A stretch of DNA of 64,000 bases from Galaxea fascicularis (taxonomy: Eukaryota; Cnidaria; Anthozoa; Scleractinia; Euphylliidae): assembly GCA_948470475.1 (NCBI GenBank), contig OX419343.1, positions 8,209,568 to 8,273,567 of the forward strand, written 5' to 3'. This document shows, piece by piece, positions 20,939-31,934 of this stretch (within the stretch, counting starts at the first letter, position 1; each line of letters starts with the position of its first letter). A program made the position numbers and the translations under genes. Under the pieces are notes generated by a model, which worked only from the letters and a program-made list of their open reading frames with translations, was not told where the DNA came from and ran no database searches.

Positions 20939-22518
20939 TTTTCCAGTTTTCTGGCTTTTTGATGTTTTTTTTTTTACGGTTGTGTTGCGAAAATGGTCAG
21001 AAATTAAAGATATTCACAGATGTTTGTGGGTCAACAAAAGCCCTCAAAATTATTCAGATTAGTTCAGTTAGTCTCAAATAATGCCGGCGTTTGGTCTATC
21101 ACGTTTGTTAGTTGGAGACTTTTCCAAAAGTTATCAAAAAATCCATTTTTACGTAAAGTAATAATGCTCTGGGAGGTACAAAATTACGCTTATATTCCGA
21201 CATAACCTCATAATCAATCGCTGAAAAGCGATATCGTTAAGATCTTTGCAATGCATTTGCTCATGATTTCCTTATGTACATCCTTGGTATACGCTTTTAT
21301 GAAAAATAAATGTTATTTGATATTGCAACTTTCGCCACCCGTAATTGATATTACATTCCAGCTAATCTTGACATCACTTCATCTTTAAATGTTCCTAGTG
21401 TTTGGTAGCATCTTTTTTCTTATGATTAGGCAGATTGACCTTCTTTGTGGTGCCTTAACTCTTTACTCGCGATGGAGATTAACTCTGTGGGAAAAAAGGC
21501 GGATTCGTCTAAATAGCTCCTTCGTAAATACAGTTGTGAAAATAAAGGCTATTATTTAAATATTCGGTATTTTGCAAGTACGATAAAGTAACAGCGCTGA
21601 TGATTTTCACCACGGTTGTTTCACATTAAACACACGAATCATTACATCCTGTTCTTTGTTCGCAATATAATATCATAAGACAAACACTGAACTGAAAAAC
21701 AAACCGCATGGCATGAAAATTAAATATTTTGTAAGGTAAAGCCGAAATCCTCTTATTTTATGGAAATAAGCTAGTTTTGTTTTCTGAAGCAAACGCATCT
21801 GTGTCCTCCTGTCGGTTCACTGGTTTGGCTTGCATGTGTTGCAAACACGTGAAGCATGAAGAGGAAGAGAACGAGCGATTGAGAAAAGAAAAGGAGAGAC
21901 AAGAAAACACTTACTAATCTACTACTGTCTCTTTTAACTTAAGCGCGATGAAAGAAAATGTGCACATATGGCATTTTGCGTCGTGTGCGACAAGTTGGTC
22001 ATTGCTTGTACGCTTAACGAAAATTGGACTGAGAAAGGAGATCACAATCAGTAATTAGCTTACCATCAGTCAGTGATTTTGTTTATTCCGAAAATTATTC
22101 TGTTCGGCTTCGGCAAAAGAACGCAAAGCGGACCTGTTGTGGGATAGCAGTTAACAACAACACGAGTAACCCATCATCCGTAAACACTAATCACTGTACA
22201 ATTATTCAAATTGTATATTTATGCCTTCTCTGTCTCTGTCCTCAGAACTAAAACCCTTAATGCTGCCTTGCCTGAGCTCTGTTTACTGGGTAACAATAAA
22301 CAATATATACCGAGGCTTCTCTCATTTCTCTCTTCCTTTGTTTTTGAGGGGAGAGGGGGTAACTGATGAGAAAATAAACTTGCGACGAAGACATTTTCAC
22401 AGTCTACTCAACTACTATTTTATTCTCTAACTATCTTCAGAGGTAATGAAGTTAACTTTTCGTGTGACATTACGTTAATCAGGGTGGCCGTTTGCCATTC
22501 CGTTTGCTGTGCAAATCT
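20939..22518. other. No gene recognised
   Basis: No exon, RNA gene or element end was identified between the TM1 relic and the first intact receptor. Confidence 0.4.
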
Positions 22519-23532
22519 TCACTTATTTTTACACTTAAGACCCTCGCATACATGTAGCTTACTTCCTTCATTGCTACCCATATCATGGGTGCTTAACATA
22601 GGTGAAGTACGGGTTGTATACTCAGTCTGAGGCATGACGGAGCCTTCCGGAGTCAAAGCCATTCTGTTCGCCAAAACAGGTGCTATTTCAACATTCTGAC
22701 GACGTTTCCACCTCAATCTGTTCAAAGCATCCTTAAAGACTGGCATCTTAAATGTGTACACGAATGGGTTCACCATAGAATTTGCCAGATGCAGGACGTT
22801 CACAACTCGCACCACAGACTGGGAAAAACATGTTTGGCAAAATCCCCTAATAATGTACACAACAAACGCTGGCACCCAAAACACAAGAGACACAGCAATT
22901 ACCATAAACACTGTTCTCGAAAGTCGTAAGTTATGTTCGGTTGATCGAATATTGTGGATTGTGACTTCGGGGGACGTAGTGTGCAAACGTTTGCGTATCT
23001 TAAGATAACTTAGAGTAATAACCAACAGAGATACGGAGAGGAAAATGTGGATAGTGCCAATAACAGGACCCCTCTCCACCTTCGTGTGGTACATTGATAA
23101 CACGGACAAACCTGCCACACATAAACCAACTACCCAAACGAAAACGATGCTGAGAATGTAAACTCGAGTTGTCGTTAGACGATGACGGATTGGCCAGATA
23201 ACTGCATAAACTCTCTCCATAGCAATGAGAGCCAGGAAAAGCACTGATGCGCTCGATGCAAGGAGTTGAAGTGCTGATGACGGATTCTGGGTATTTCTGT
23301 TTGGTCCTCTTTCTGTGTTCATTCTAGGAATTTTCTCAGTAGCCAGGACTATGGGTTCCGCAATTCCCACAAGCAAATCAGCGACTGCAAGGTTGATAAG
23401 GACATAATAACTCGCTTTTTGATGGCGGATCTTTGTCCAGAAGACAAAAATTGTGAACGAGTTCCCAATGATGATAAAGGTGGCCTCCAGAGCGGTGACA
23501 AAAATGAATATAACGTCCGTTGAATTTGGCAT
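22519..23532 (-). CDS. Class A (rhodopsin-like) GPCR, type-1 of the array
   Basis: Intronless seven-transmembrane receptor, 337 aa, from ATG to TAA. TM1 GN at 23-24; LAVAD with Asp52 (2.50); ERVY at 106-109 in place of DRY; FWVP at 218-221; NPFVY at 255-259; TM7 then runs into FKMPVFKDAL, the start of helix 8. There is no Cys at the top of TM3 or in the short ECL2, so the usual disulfide is absent; instead CQTC (232-235) lies between TM6 and TM7. The N-terminus is six residues before TM1 with one sequon (NST at 3-5). The cytoplasmic tail is longer than in its neighbours, Ser/Thr-rich, and ends with two Cys. The motif set resembles adenosine/melanocortin-type receptors; the ligand is unknown. 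It differs from the other five genes in ICL3 and lacks their promoter block. Confidence 0.9.
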   Translation of the reverse strand: MPNSTDVIFIFVTALEATFIIIGNSFTIFVFWTKIRHQKASYYVLINLAVADLLVGIAEPIVLATEKIPRMNTERGPNRNTQNPSSALQLLASSASVLFLALIAMERVYAVIWPIRHRLTTTRVYILSIVFVWVVGLCVAGLSVLSMYHTKVERGPVIGTIHIFLSVSLLVITLSYLKIRKRLHTTSPEVTIHNIRSTEHNLRLSRTVFMVIAVSLVFWVPAFVVYIIRGFCQTCFSQSVVRVVNVLHLANSMVNPFVYTFKMPVFKDALNRLRWKRRQNVEIAPVLANRMALTPEGSVMPQTEYTTRTSPMLSTHDMGSNEGSKLHVCEGLKCKNK

Positions 23533-25510
23533 CTCGCAGTCCGATGTTGTGGCCTTTTGATCTCCTTTTCAAAAAGAAAACCAACGCTAGGCTTTTTCGA
23601 GTTTTCTTGGGAATTTGAAAAAAGGTGTTTTCTTCCAGTTTTCTTGCGTAAGGAGACCTTTAGCTCAAATTACATATGCAAAGTACTCTCTTGCATAGTG
23701 AAAGAAGGTGAGATTAATCACGTTTTTTATATTTAAATTAGTAAATTCTCTTATGACGAATATTTTATTTCCATCACTTTTGTTTGCCAAGCGTTATCGG
23801 TTTTGTCGAACGTACCTAATATTTACCAAAAACTCTTCTGATGCCACACAAATATCAGGTGCAACTTCAGATCACTTCACAGCCACACAACTGCGTGGGC
23901 AAATATGAATTCCCTCCACCGGACTTAACATTACACTGTAATCGATAGTAATAGACCTCATTAAGATATTTACATTAAATTTGCATCACTGTCATAGATA
24001 ATTTAATATTTTTATTCGGACATTGAAATACTTCGCAAGATCGCTAAATCAAAATGAAAATTATGGAATGATAATATCATTTTAGAGATTGCATTATGGG
24101 AGGACGGTAAACAGGACATCAACTAATATATTTCCCGAAACATGGTCATGGTCAATGATGGAAGCGTTTTAAAACGGCAGATGCCCAGGTTATCTTGGTG
24201 TTGAATATTTAACACGGCATTTCTTTGACATATTAGTACGTGCTCACACACACTATATATATAATATGCACGACAGCCAATTCCTTCCTGGGTATCATTG
24301 ATCAATGTGTAAAGTAAAACTGTCAGATTTTCCTCACCGTATGCCACGAAAACACAGCTGGGTAAATGGTCTATAGATCTTTCAAAAAAACATGACAAAT
24401 GTCACTATCTGTAAAATTTGATGTCGAAAATGTCATGCTAATAATGAATTCCAGATTTCTAGGCATTTGCTTCTTTTGCAGATTGTTTTAAAAAAAAACT
24501 GTATAACGTTTAAACTGATTTTATCAACACCACACCACTCCTCGATTATTTTATGAATTGGAATTTGCCTGAAATCTTTTCTTTTTTCGCACTCTTCGTC
24601 TGCCGTTTTGCCTTATGTTGGTTGTTTTAACAACAATTTGAAAGAATGACGCTCTCCTCAAATGTAAGATGCATTTATATGATTTTGCACCATACCGTAC
24701 TACACGAAAAGCTTGAGATTGTTTGGCTCAGTGAATTTAAGACTGTCGAAAGGAGCAGCAGGGAATTTTGCGTCTTTTTATGAAAACCCCTTGAACGCAG
24801 ATAAGACAACGACAGGAAACAACTGCAAGTAATTGAAAACGTACAGAAGGTGATCTCATCTCCCAAGAGCGATCATATCACTGACCTTGACAACCTGTCG
24901 ATATTTTGATCTCACATCGACCAGGTCCAAAAAGAGAGGTTTGGTATTGGTTAAAGGTAGATATAGGCTTGATCCACGTTTTAGGGAGAATAACGATTTC
25001 TTTTCACTTTTGCATTACCGGTCTCTCTCAGATGAAACAGTACGCGAGTTGAATAATATTCCAGAGGAAAAAACGTTGAAATTATTGAACTGCACTTTGC
25101 TGCGACGCAAGTTCACTTTTCAAAGTCCTGACTGTTCTACATTTTTTCTAAAGTCTCTGAATGCAGATAAAACGCGCGCGTCCCAAAGTTTTGCTAATTA
25201 AAAAAAGTGTAATAAATGTTTTAGGAAATTAAAGTTGTGCGAACATTGAGTAAGGTAAGCTGAAAAAGTCAGTTTTATTTGAAAATACACGGTTTTTTTA
25301 TTGTTTTTGCCACGTGTTGTGAGAAAAAAATTCTCACAGCATGGTTTAAATTGTTGTAATGTTTAATTTCAATGTTCTTTAAATATTAATTAGCTCCATA
25401 GCGTTTTTATATGTCAGCGATATAATGTAGGTGTTACAATGAGCTAAATGTAGAAGCTCGTCATAGAAATCAGTGTAAAAATCCCCTTTCATATCACATG
25501 CTATAAATTA
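23533..25510. repeat. Cassette spacer, copy 1
   Basis: DNA upstream of the type-1 receptor, repeated with diffuse similarity at 31935-34015. Shared marks in order: GTGGCCTTTTGATCTCCTT, TTTTTATATTTAAATTAGT, CATTTCTTTGACATA, GATCTCATCTCCCAA, AAATTAAAGTTG, CCACGTGTTGTG and AGCTAAATGTAGAAG. Shorter parts recur at 57595-58010 and, inverted, at 55443-55690 plus 49640-50098. An open frame at 24887-25201 inside it is not preserved in the copies and is not taken as a gene. Confidence 0.75.
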
Positions 25511-26600
25511 TAGTAAGAAAAAAATATATAACTAACAGAAAGAAGGATTACCATTTATTCCTCCTGAGGAGCTGAGGGATTTTAAAGGAGGAGGAGACAA
25601 ATTCTATTATTTCCGCCTAGTTTAGAATACATTGAAATCAGCATTTGAACAATGTAAATATATATATATATGTATGTGTATATATATATATATATATATA
25701 TCTGAGCGATTTTGCAAAAAGGTAGCCCTAAAGTTTTGGCTTGAACACGGGCCCGGCCCGTGTTCAAGCCACTGTGGCCGGCCAAAATGGAGGGGGCTTG
25801 CCGTCAAGGCCTGCTTTGCCAAACAGCCTAGGGATAGTTCTAACAGTGGGTGGGTGAGTCTCAGTTTTCTGTCAAAAGCACAGGGCAGGGGGGGTTCCTG
25901 CTTTGAGACTTTGACTGCAGTTAGAGTTTCTAGGCCCATTAAGTGGGTCTTTACAGTGTAGGATGCCTTGGCAGTTTTGCCTGGTCTAGTGTAGGCTTGA
26001 ATGATAGTTTGCTTTTGATTACCAATTAGAGTGAACCCACAGTGTGTAGTGGGTGGGTGATTGGCAGTTGTTTGGTCAAAGCACAGGGGTGGGGGAAGGG
26101 TTGACTTTGTGCTTTGTGACGGCAGCGGAATTGGCTTGTTTTCACAATTTCTGCAGGCACGTTTTAAAAAATCCAGTTAGATATATATATAGACAAATAC
26201 TGAGTAAAAACAGTGGGGTAAACTTCTAACTGGTCTGACTTAGTTTCACTACGTTTCGGCTGTTCAGCCTTCTTCAGATGAAAGTTACAAATTAAAAACT
26301 ATTTACAATGGCTATATATAATATATATATACACTTCATACCAGGTTCAAAATAGTTGTACCATGTCCGTATTAACAAGGTTTCTATCACGAGGGTTCTC
26401 TTTGAGTATAGCATACTAAAGATCTTGTCAGCCAAAAACAAAAACAAAAAAAACCTGAATAACAACAGCATCAACAAACTTATCCTCAATACTTCCTCCT
26501 TTTCGGAAAGAAAAAAACCACATTTATTTGTTACCATGCAGTCACCGTTTTTACTAGCGCCTTCCTTTCGGGAGTACTACTACAGAAAGCGGTTGATAAT
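25511..26600. other. TE-derived insertion zone between spacer copy 1 and the next receptor
   Basis: Contains TA microsatellites (25656-25704, 26190s, 26320s), a GC-rich palindrome at 25738-25771 and repeat-like GTGGGTGGGTGA sequences. CTACGTTTCGGCTGTTCAGC (about 26250) resembles the ends of Penelope-like elements but is too short to assign. Confidence 0.45.
25738..25771. repeat. Near-perfect GC-rich palindrome
   Basis: GGCTTGAACACGGGCCC is followed directly by its complement; about 33 bp with a single central mismatch. Confidence 0.85.
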
Positions 26601-26942
26601 ATTTCGATAGGTGCGACCTATACAGACAAAAATTGTCGTCTGAATACTGCATTTTTCCAAGTAACGTTCTGGAAACAAGATGAGGGAAGTCTCACTTGGA
26701 ACTGACCACTAAATTTGTTGATTTGGTTCCAATTTGGCGGCCTAAATTGAGGACTTTTTATTCTCACTGGAGATTATAAATGTAGAGTTTAATTTCCTTC
26801 CTTATGGAGAGTGATAAACTTTCATAACCATACACTATTTTTTCCTTGAACGGTTACAAGATTTAATTAATTGACCATCTTCAATTTCTCAAACAACTTA
26901 CGCTGAAACCTGTTTGACTCTCTAGGCTATATTGCGCTCGCC

Positions 26943-27878
26943 CTAGCACTGGATGCGTGGCATGTCTGCATTTGAAGTAGTGAGAGAACTCACCGACCTC
27001 AAAGTAATCCTGTTCTTCGAGCTCTTAATTGCTCTTAGTTCAACATTCTGTCGACGCTTGCGCCAGAGCCTTTTCAAAGCATCCCTAAATACTGGCATTC
27101 TAAACGTGTACACAAATGGGTTCAACATGGAATTTGCTAAATGCAAAGCATTAGCGACCAAAAATACAGACCGCAACTGATAACATCCTGGACAAAATCC
27201 CTGTACAGTGTACACAACAAACGCTGGCACCCAAAACATAAGTGACACGGCAATCACCAGGAACACTGTTTTCGAAAGACGCAAGTTACGTTCGGTGGAT
27301 CGACCACTGTTGAGTGTGCGGCGCAATCGAGTGCATATCATAAGGTAACTTACACAAATGACCAATAAGGACATAAGAAGGAAAACAAAGATAGTACCAA
27401 GAACAATTCCCCCATCCACAGCAGCTTCATAGATCGATGATAGAGACAGCCCAGCCATACATAAACCAACTACCCAGACGATAGTGATGCCCAGTATATA
27501 GACTCGAATGTTCGTTAAACGATGGCGGATTGGCCGTAAAACCGCATAAGCTCTTTCTACAGAAATAAGGGCAAGAAAAAACACCGATGTACTCGACGCG
27601 AGAAGTTGAAGTGCTACAGAGGGATTTATTTTAACTTGTGTTTGTACTTCTTCTGGTTTCATGATAACAAAAGGTATTTTCTCAGAAACCAATACTAGAG
27701 GCTCTGTTAATCCCACCAACAAATCAGCAACTGCAAGGTTTATAAGCATAAGACAAGTTCGTTTGTGATGAGAGATCTGCTTCCAGAAAACAAAAATTGC
27801 GAGCGAATTGCCGAGGATGATGAAGACTACCTCCAATGAATTGATAATGATAAACGTAACGGCTGTTAGGTTTAACAT
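26943..27878 (-). CDS. Class A GPCR, type-2 of the array
   Basis: Intronless receptor of 311 aa. GN at 23-24, LAVAD with Asp52, ERAY at 108-111, FWVP at 215-218, CPGC at 229-232 in ECL3, NPFVY at 253-257, then RMPVFRDALKRLWRKRR as helix 8 and basic tail. One N-terminal sequon (NLT, 3-5); no TM3/ECL2 cysteines. The DRY Asp is Glu and the residue before Tyr is Ala, as in all type-2 copies. The tail ends in PRIQC, so the last residue is Cys. It is nearly identical through most helices to 34123-34986, pointing to recent duplication. The spacer toward 25 kb links it with the type-1 gene as one cassette. Ligand unknown; adenosine/melanocortin-like by motif. Confidence 0.92.
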   Translation of the reverse strand: MLNLTAVTFIIINSLEVVFIILGNSLAIFVFWKQISHHKRTCLMLINLAVADLLVGLTEPLVLVSEKIPFVIMKPEEVQTQVKINPSVALQLLASSTSVFFLALISVERAYAVLRPIRHRLTNIRVYILGITIVWVVGLCMAGLSLSSIYEAAVDGGIVLGTIFVFLLMSLLVICVSYLMICTRLRRTLNSGRSTERNLRLSKTVFLVIAVSLMFWVPAFVVYTVQGFCPGCYQLRSVFLVANALHLANSMLNPFVYTFRMPVFRDALKRLWRKRRQNVELRAIKSSKNRITLRSVSSLTTSNADMPRIQC

Positions 27879-27993
27879 ATTTTCGCCTGATGCTGTATGG
27901 CTATTGAACTGCCGTCGTCCTCGGTCGGCTGCGATTTGTGGCGAGCTTCAACACGAGAAAAAGCACTTTCTCAAATCAAGTATCCAAAGACGA

Positions 27994-28040
27994 CTGACGC
28001 CCGATTGTAATGCTCATGAACAACTCTCGTCAGTTTACAC
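27994..28040 (-). promoter_or_regulatory. Shared core-promoter-like block of the 26943-27878 gene
   Basis: Minus strand: GTGTAAACTGACGAG, then GTTGTTCATGAGCATTACAA and TCGGGCGTCAG. This aligns with the blocks before the other type-2 receptors. It lies about 115-160 bp before the ATG; the A/T core is TGTAAAC rather than TATAAAT. Use as a promoter is inferred from conservation and spacing. Confidence 0.5.
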
Positions 28041-29454
28041 AACACTGGAGCCGATTACGAAAAATAGCACGCCACTTATTTGGCACAAAGAGGCACCACA
28101 TACTGACGACAAGCTGAATAAAATGATGTCTCGTATCAGTAAACAGTGTTACTGCTGTTTTAGAAAGATGTCTAATTTCCTTCTATTCTGCCATTAGTCA
28201 ATTAATTTATAGTCATTATCTTGTGATGCTTACTTTTCATTTGCTAAAGCAAATCTCCGTATATATTCAAATTGCTATTTTATGTTGTCCATTAGCTTCC
28301 CAAGATGGATCGCCATATTAATTATGCTTCAAGCATATGAAATGTTTTTAACAAAATTTTACTTGCGAAATGGAAACTACACAAAAAAACTTAAATATAA
28401 CCTATTTTTGCCTCAATATTTCATTAAAGTAATTAAGAAACGCGCCGAGTGAATTGCCAAGTTAAGAAAGTTGAAGCTGAGATTAGCCCAAATTTTAAGA
28501 ACATGCTTAGAACACAACCAAGGCTGGGGGTCAGTTCAGAACATCTTTATTTTGCTCATTTATTTTTTATGAATGAGTAGTATTCTATGTACACATGGAC
28601 TTTTTCTGCGTTTTCGCCGCAAACTTTGGTGACTTCATGTTTCGTTGTGAACCTCTGTTCAATGCTTTCTGAAAAGCCTAATTTACCAGCAGTTGGTTGG
28701 CGCGACGTCACCTTAAGACAACACCTTAAGAACGTTTTCAGGCTCAAATCGCGGAAAAAATAAGAATGTCGAACCTCAGCTCCAAAATTAGACGTTCTTA
28801 TATAAAAAAAAGTGTATATAAGGACGTCACAACTGATTTTTGGGAACGAGAAAGAACTACCAAGAGAAGCAAAAGCCGTTTAGGCGAGTGCTTGTCGCTC
28901 TTCTTGAATGTTCTTGGCCTGGTAGCAAGCTCACTGGGGGTGGGGTAGGGGGGGGTGCTCGCACTTGCTCGCAGGCTAGCGTGTTCTTAAACATTCTCAA
29001 GTGCTTTTATCTTTCAACAATGTTCGAGGAACAAATTTTTATTTCTTTCAGAAAAGATCCCGGAGATTTGAACGAGCTTTTTTATACGGGAAGTCTGTTG
29101 ATGAAATTTGTTGACATTTTATTTCCAAAGTTTGCGTTTATGTTCAAAACTGTGTTGAATACAGATTGAATCATAACTTCTTTTACTGTTTTAACCATTT
29201 TACCATTTTCCCCAGATTTGCGCGCGCATAACAAGCAGCTCAAGCTCACTGTGAGAGTCGGTCATACTTGATACCAAATTACGCAACATCAACATGGCTA
29301 CAAATATAAGGATTTGTATAGGAATCCCGGTAAAAGATTCGAGAACATAATTATACGTAAACAACTCTCAATAAAAAAAAAGCCTTACCTTGTTGTTGTG
29401 GTGTGTTGATTGCTTCCTGTGTTGTTATTTTCCCTATCTATTGCGATTTAAGCG
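28041..29454. other. Receptor upstream region, no further gene recognised
   Basis: The first 200 bp or so (ATGTCTCGTATCAGTAAACA ... CCATTAGTCAATTAAT) is repeated upstream of the receptors at 34123, 40906, 47145 and 60007. The rest holds no recognised gene; G-rich runs lie near 28940. Confidence 0.45.
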
Positions 29455-29637
29455 AATTTCCGAATTACCTCAGGCCTCTTTTTCAAAGTGAGTCTAAGTG
29501 CTCATCCTTTCATATGCAAATCAATTTTCATTCACATGAAAATGAGTTTAATTTGCGTGTGAATGAAAGTTAATTTGCATATGAAAGGTGAGCACCTAGA
29601 CTCGCTTTGATAAAGAGGCCTGAGGTAATTTGGAAAT
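29455..29637. mobile_element. MITE with about 75-bp inverted arms
   Basis: Left ATTACCTCAGGCCTCTTT...TCATATGCAAAT and right ATTTGCATATGAAAG...AAGAGGCCTGAGGTAAT are reverse complements with few differences. Non-coding and hairpin-forming. Confidence 0.85.
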
Positions 29638-29859
29638 GGCCTATTTGGTACCACGTGTGACCGAGTCTCACAGTGAGCTTCGGCTTCCTGTGCGCACATG
29701 AGCTCGTGGTAGGCTGCGTGACTCAACAATGCACGCGTGTGACGTAGGCGCGTGTTTTACCGGAGTTATAATGAACTCGATTTCACCAATCACAGTGCGC
29801 GGACCCTTAAGCGTTGTTTTTGTTTGAACAATTACTACTAAGACAGCTCGATTTCACTC

Positions 29860-30345
29860 GATAATTCCAGAATATCCCTTGACACACGAGCACGAACCCA
29901 TAACTTACATTAAACAATGTCTCTCCTTTTCGTTAATGGCAGCGTAAAACAGCACTGCAATATTTGTATGCTTGATCTTCTGCAGAGACAGCCGTCCACA
30001 AAATAGATGACCTTCTACCTGAAATATTAACATAATTTTGTCTTATTTTTAATTACCTTAAGGATTACAATATTCTGTTGCCTTAGCCATATCCTGCCTA
30101 TTTTTTCCGAACTGATTTACTGATCGCAAGTGCACTCAATATCAGAAAAAATACAATATTTCCTTTTTCTACTCATGACCAGAACTTTATTTAACTTCTG
30201 GCTAATACACATGCAGATTCGATTTCTCGAACTAGAGGGCAAAAACCCAAAACCGGAGGACAGACTCCAAGATCTGTTCCAGCTAGGCCTAGTTGAGGAG
30301 AATCGCGGCATCCCTGCAGGGTGTCCCATGGCCTTTTGATACTGT
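29860..30345. repeat. Distal receptor upstream segment, repeated
   Basis: Related to 35590-36230 (less the MITE there), to 61840-62030, and, inverted, to the region before the + strand receptors (40300-40400, 46540-46620). Shared marks include CACGAGCACGAACCCATAAC, CTGCAATATTTG, and GGACAGACTCCA. The 69-codon open frame here is not preserved in the other copies. Confidence 0.6.
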
Positions 30346-31756
30346 ATGCAGATATAGGGTTAAGATCAGTCTTACGTAATGGGCGCGTGACTGACGGAAA
30401 GTTAACTAAAAATTTGCTCTCTGGTCACCAAAAGTTGAGAGTTCGGATAGCAAAGAGATTTAGACATTTCATTGCGATAGAAGAGAAGACAGTTTTCTAA
30501 TAACCATTCGGGATTGAAATAGAGAGTTTTCAGTTCAGATTTCGGTGTGAACTACCGCTTCTAATAACAGGGGCACAAAACGACCAATTTGTTGAAAAAT
30601 GTATTATTATACCCCAGTTAATAAAACTAAATGTTATTCAGGCATTTTTAGGTCTTTTTTAATATTGCTGGGAAAAAAATATCTGTTCCTTTTTGCCAGC
30701 AAGACACACAAGATATTTCTCAGCCAGCTAGATTAAATTGGTTGGTTTCCCAGCCAGGTGCAAATTGAGCAACCTGTGGCAACAACAAAAAAGAGAATTT
30801 CTTATGTCGTAAGCCAAATTGGGCGTGGCAAAAGGCCTCAAATCAACCCTTTCAGTGGGGGGCGGGGGGGGGGGGGAGGGGGAGGAAGGGAAGGCAAACA
30901 TTTTTCAACAATCAAGATTTTGCCAGCCAGCAACACTCACACTGCTACCACACTTCAGTAATGACCAACAGAAACCGTCAGCAGAAAGAACTTTGATAGC
31001 TACCTCCGGAAATTAACTGATATTTTCCCAGCCAGCACAATACCTCGGGGGAACACATAAAGTGAGGAACAGCTTCGTTTTATGCCCCTGTAATAAGAGA
31101 GAAACCAAGCGGACCAGAACCAAGCGGTTTTACGAATGGACACTGAGATCAGTGCAAGTTCTCCTGAGCTGCACTGCACGAAAAGAACATTGTGTTGCTA
31201 ATAATTTCATTGGTTTTGATAAATGCTTGAAATGAACAAGAAGTTCGTGCGACACGGTTTGACCTTTCATGAATATTTCGCGTATTGTCGGCATTAGTCG
31301 TCGCACTTCGTGCATATTCTTTACATAAATGCATATTGATAGTACTCTGTCCATCCCCCGCTACCTTGAAGAACAAGACCCACCAATAGAAGTTCGGAGC
31401 GATCAATTTAAACACATGACCAATGAATGCTTGCTATTGAACAAGACGCAGATGTTTCTATTTCTTAAAAGAGGGAAAATGAACTTGATTGCCTTTTTTT
31501 GGCGAATTAAATACAAAATCACAGGGATTTAAAGTGAATTAAAGTCGATCATCTTCTTGAATTTACTGCTGAGAAGGAGAATAAAAAGCCTATTTTAACG
31601 CCTTGCCGTTTTGTGCGTGATCCGCTTTACAATCGTGGCATAGAGTACTCTTTCATGTATTTTGTCAGTATTTTGCCATTTTCAAAAGGATATCGTAAAC
31701 GTATGTAGAACAAATCATGTCCATTTTTATGTACCTCCCTCCGCACTTCCCTCCAG
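30345..31756. other. No gene recognised
   Basis: Contains a poly-G tract (30837-30885). Open frames across it are low-complexity and unsupported. Confidence 0.4.
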
Positions 31757-31926
31757 AAAATCAGCGACTTCAAGGTTCATAAGAAGAATATAAGTCAATT
31801 TTTGATGGTGGATCTTTGTCCAGAAAACAAAAAGGAAATATCTTAAACGAGTTCCCAATGATGATAAAGGTGGCCTCCAGAGCGGAGACAAAGACGAATA
31901 TGTGTAACGTCCGTTGAATTAGGCAT
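31757..31926 (-). pseudogene. Type-1 GPCR N-terminal fragment
   Basis: Minus strand begins ATGCCTAATTCAACGGACG like the intact type-1 gene. In shifting frames it gives SALEATFIIIGNSF, FWTKIHHQK and LMNLEVADF (TM1 to start of TM2). Small insertions disrupt the frame after the first codons and around ICL1, and the rest of the receptor is missing. Position beside spacer copy 2 shows it is the dead type-1 partner of the receptor at 34123-34986. Confidence 0.8.
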
Positions 31927-31934
31927 CTTGCGGT

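Noticed and set aside
22754..23008. Open frames antisense to receptor genes (also at 26953, 41478, 47717, 59972)
   Set aside because: They are complementary-strand shadows of the conserved receptor codons and recur wherever a receptor lies.
24887..25201. 104-codon open frame in spacer copy 1
   Set aside because: The matching region of copy 2 (33340-33700) does not keep the frame, and the peptide matches no family.
26230..26300. Penelope-like end (CTACGTTTCGGCTGTTCAGC)
   Set aside because: The motif is suggestive, but no RT or GIY-YIG coding sequence adjoins it.
30758..31016. Gly-rich open frames
   Set aside because: They run through a poly-G tract.
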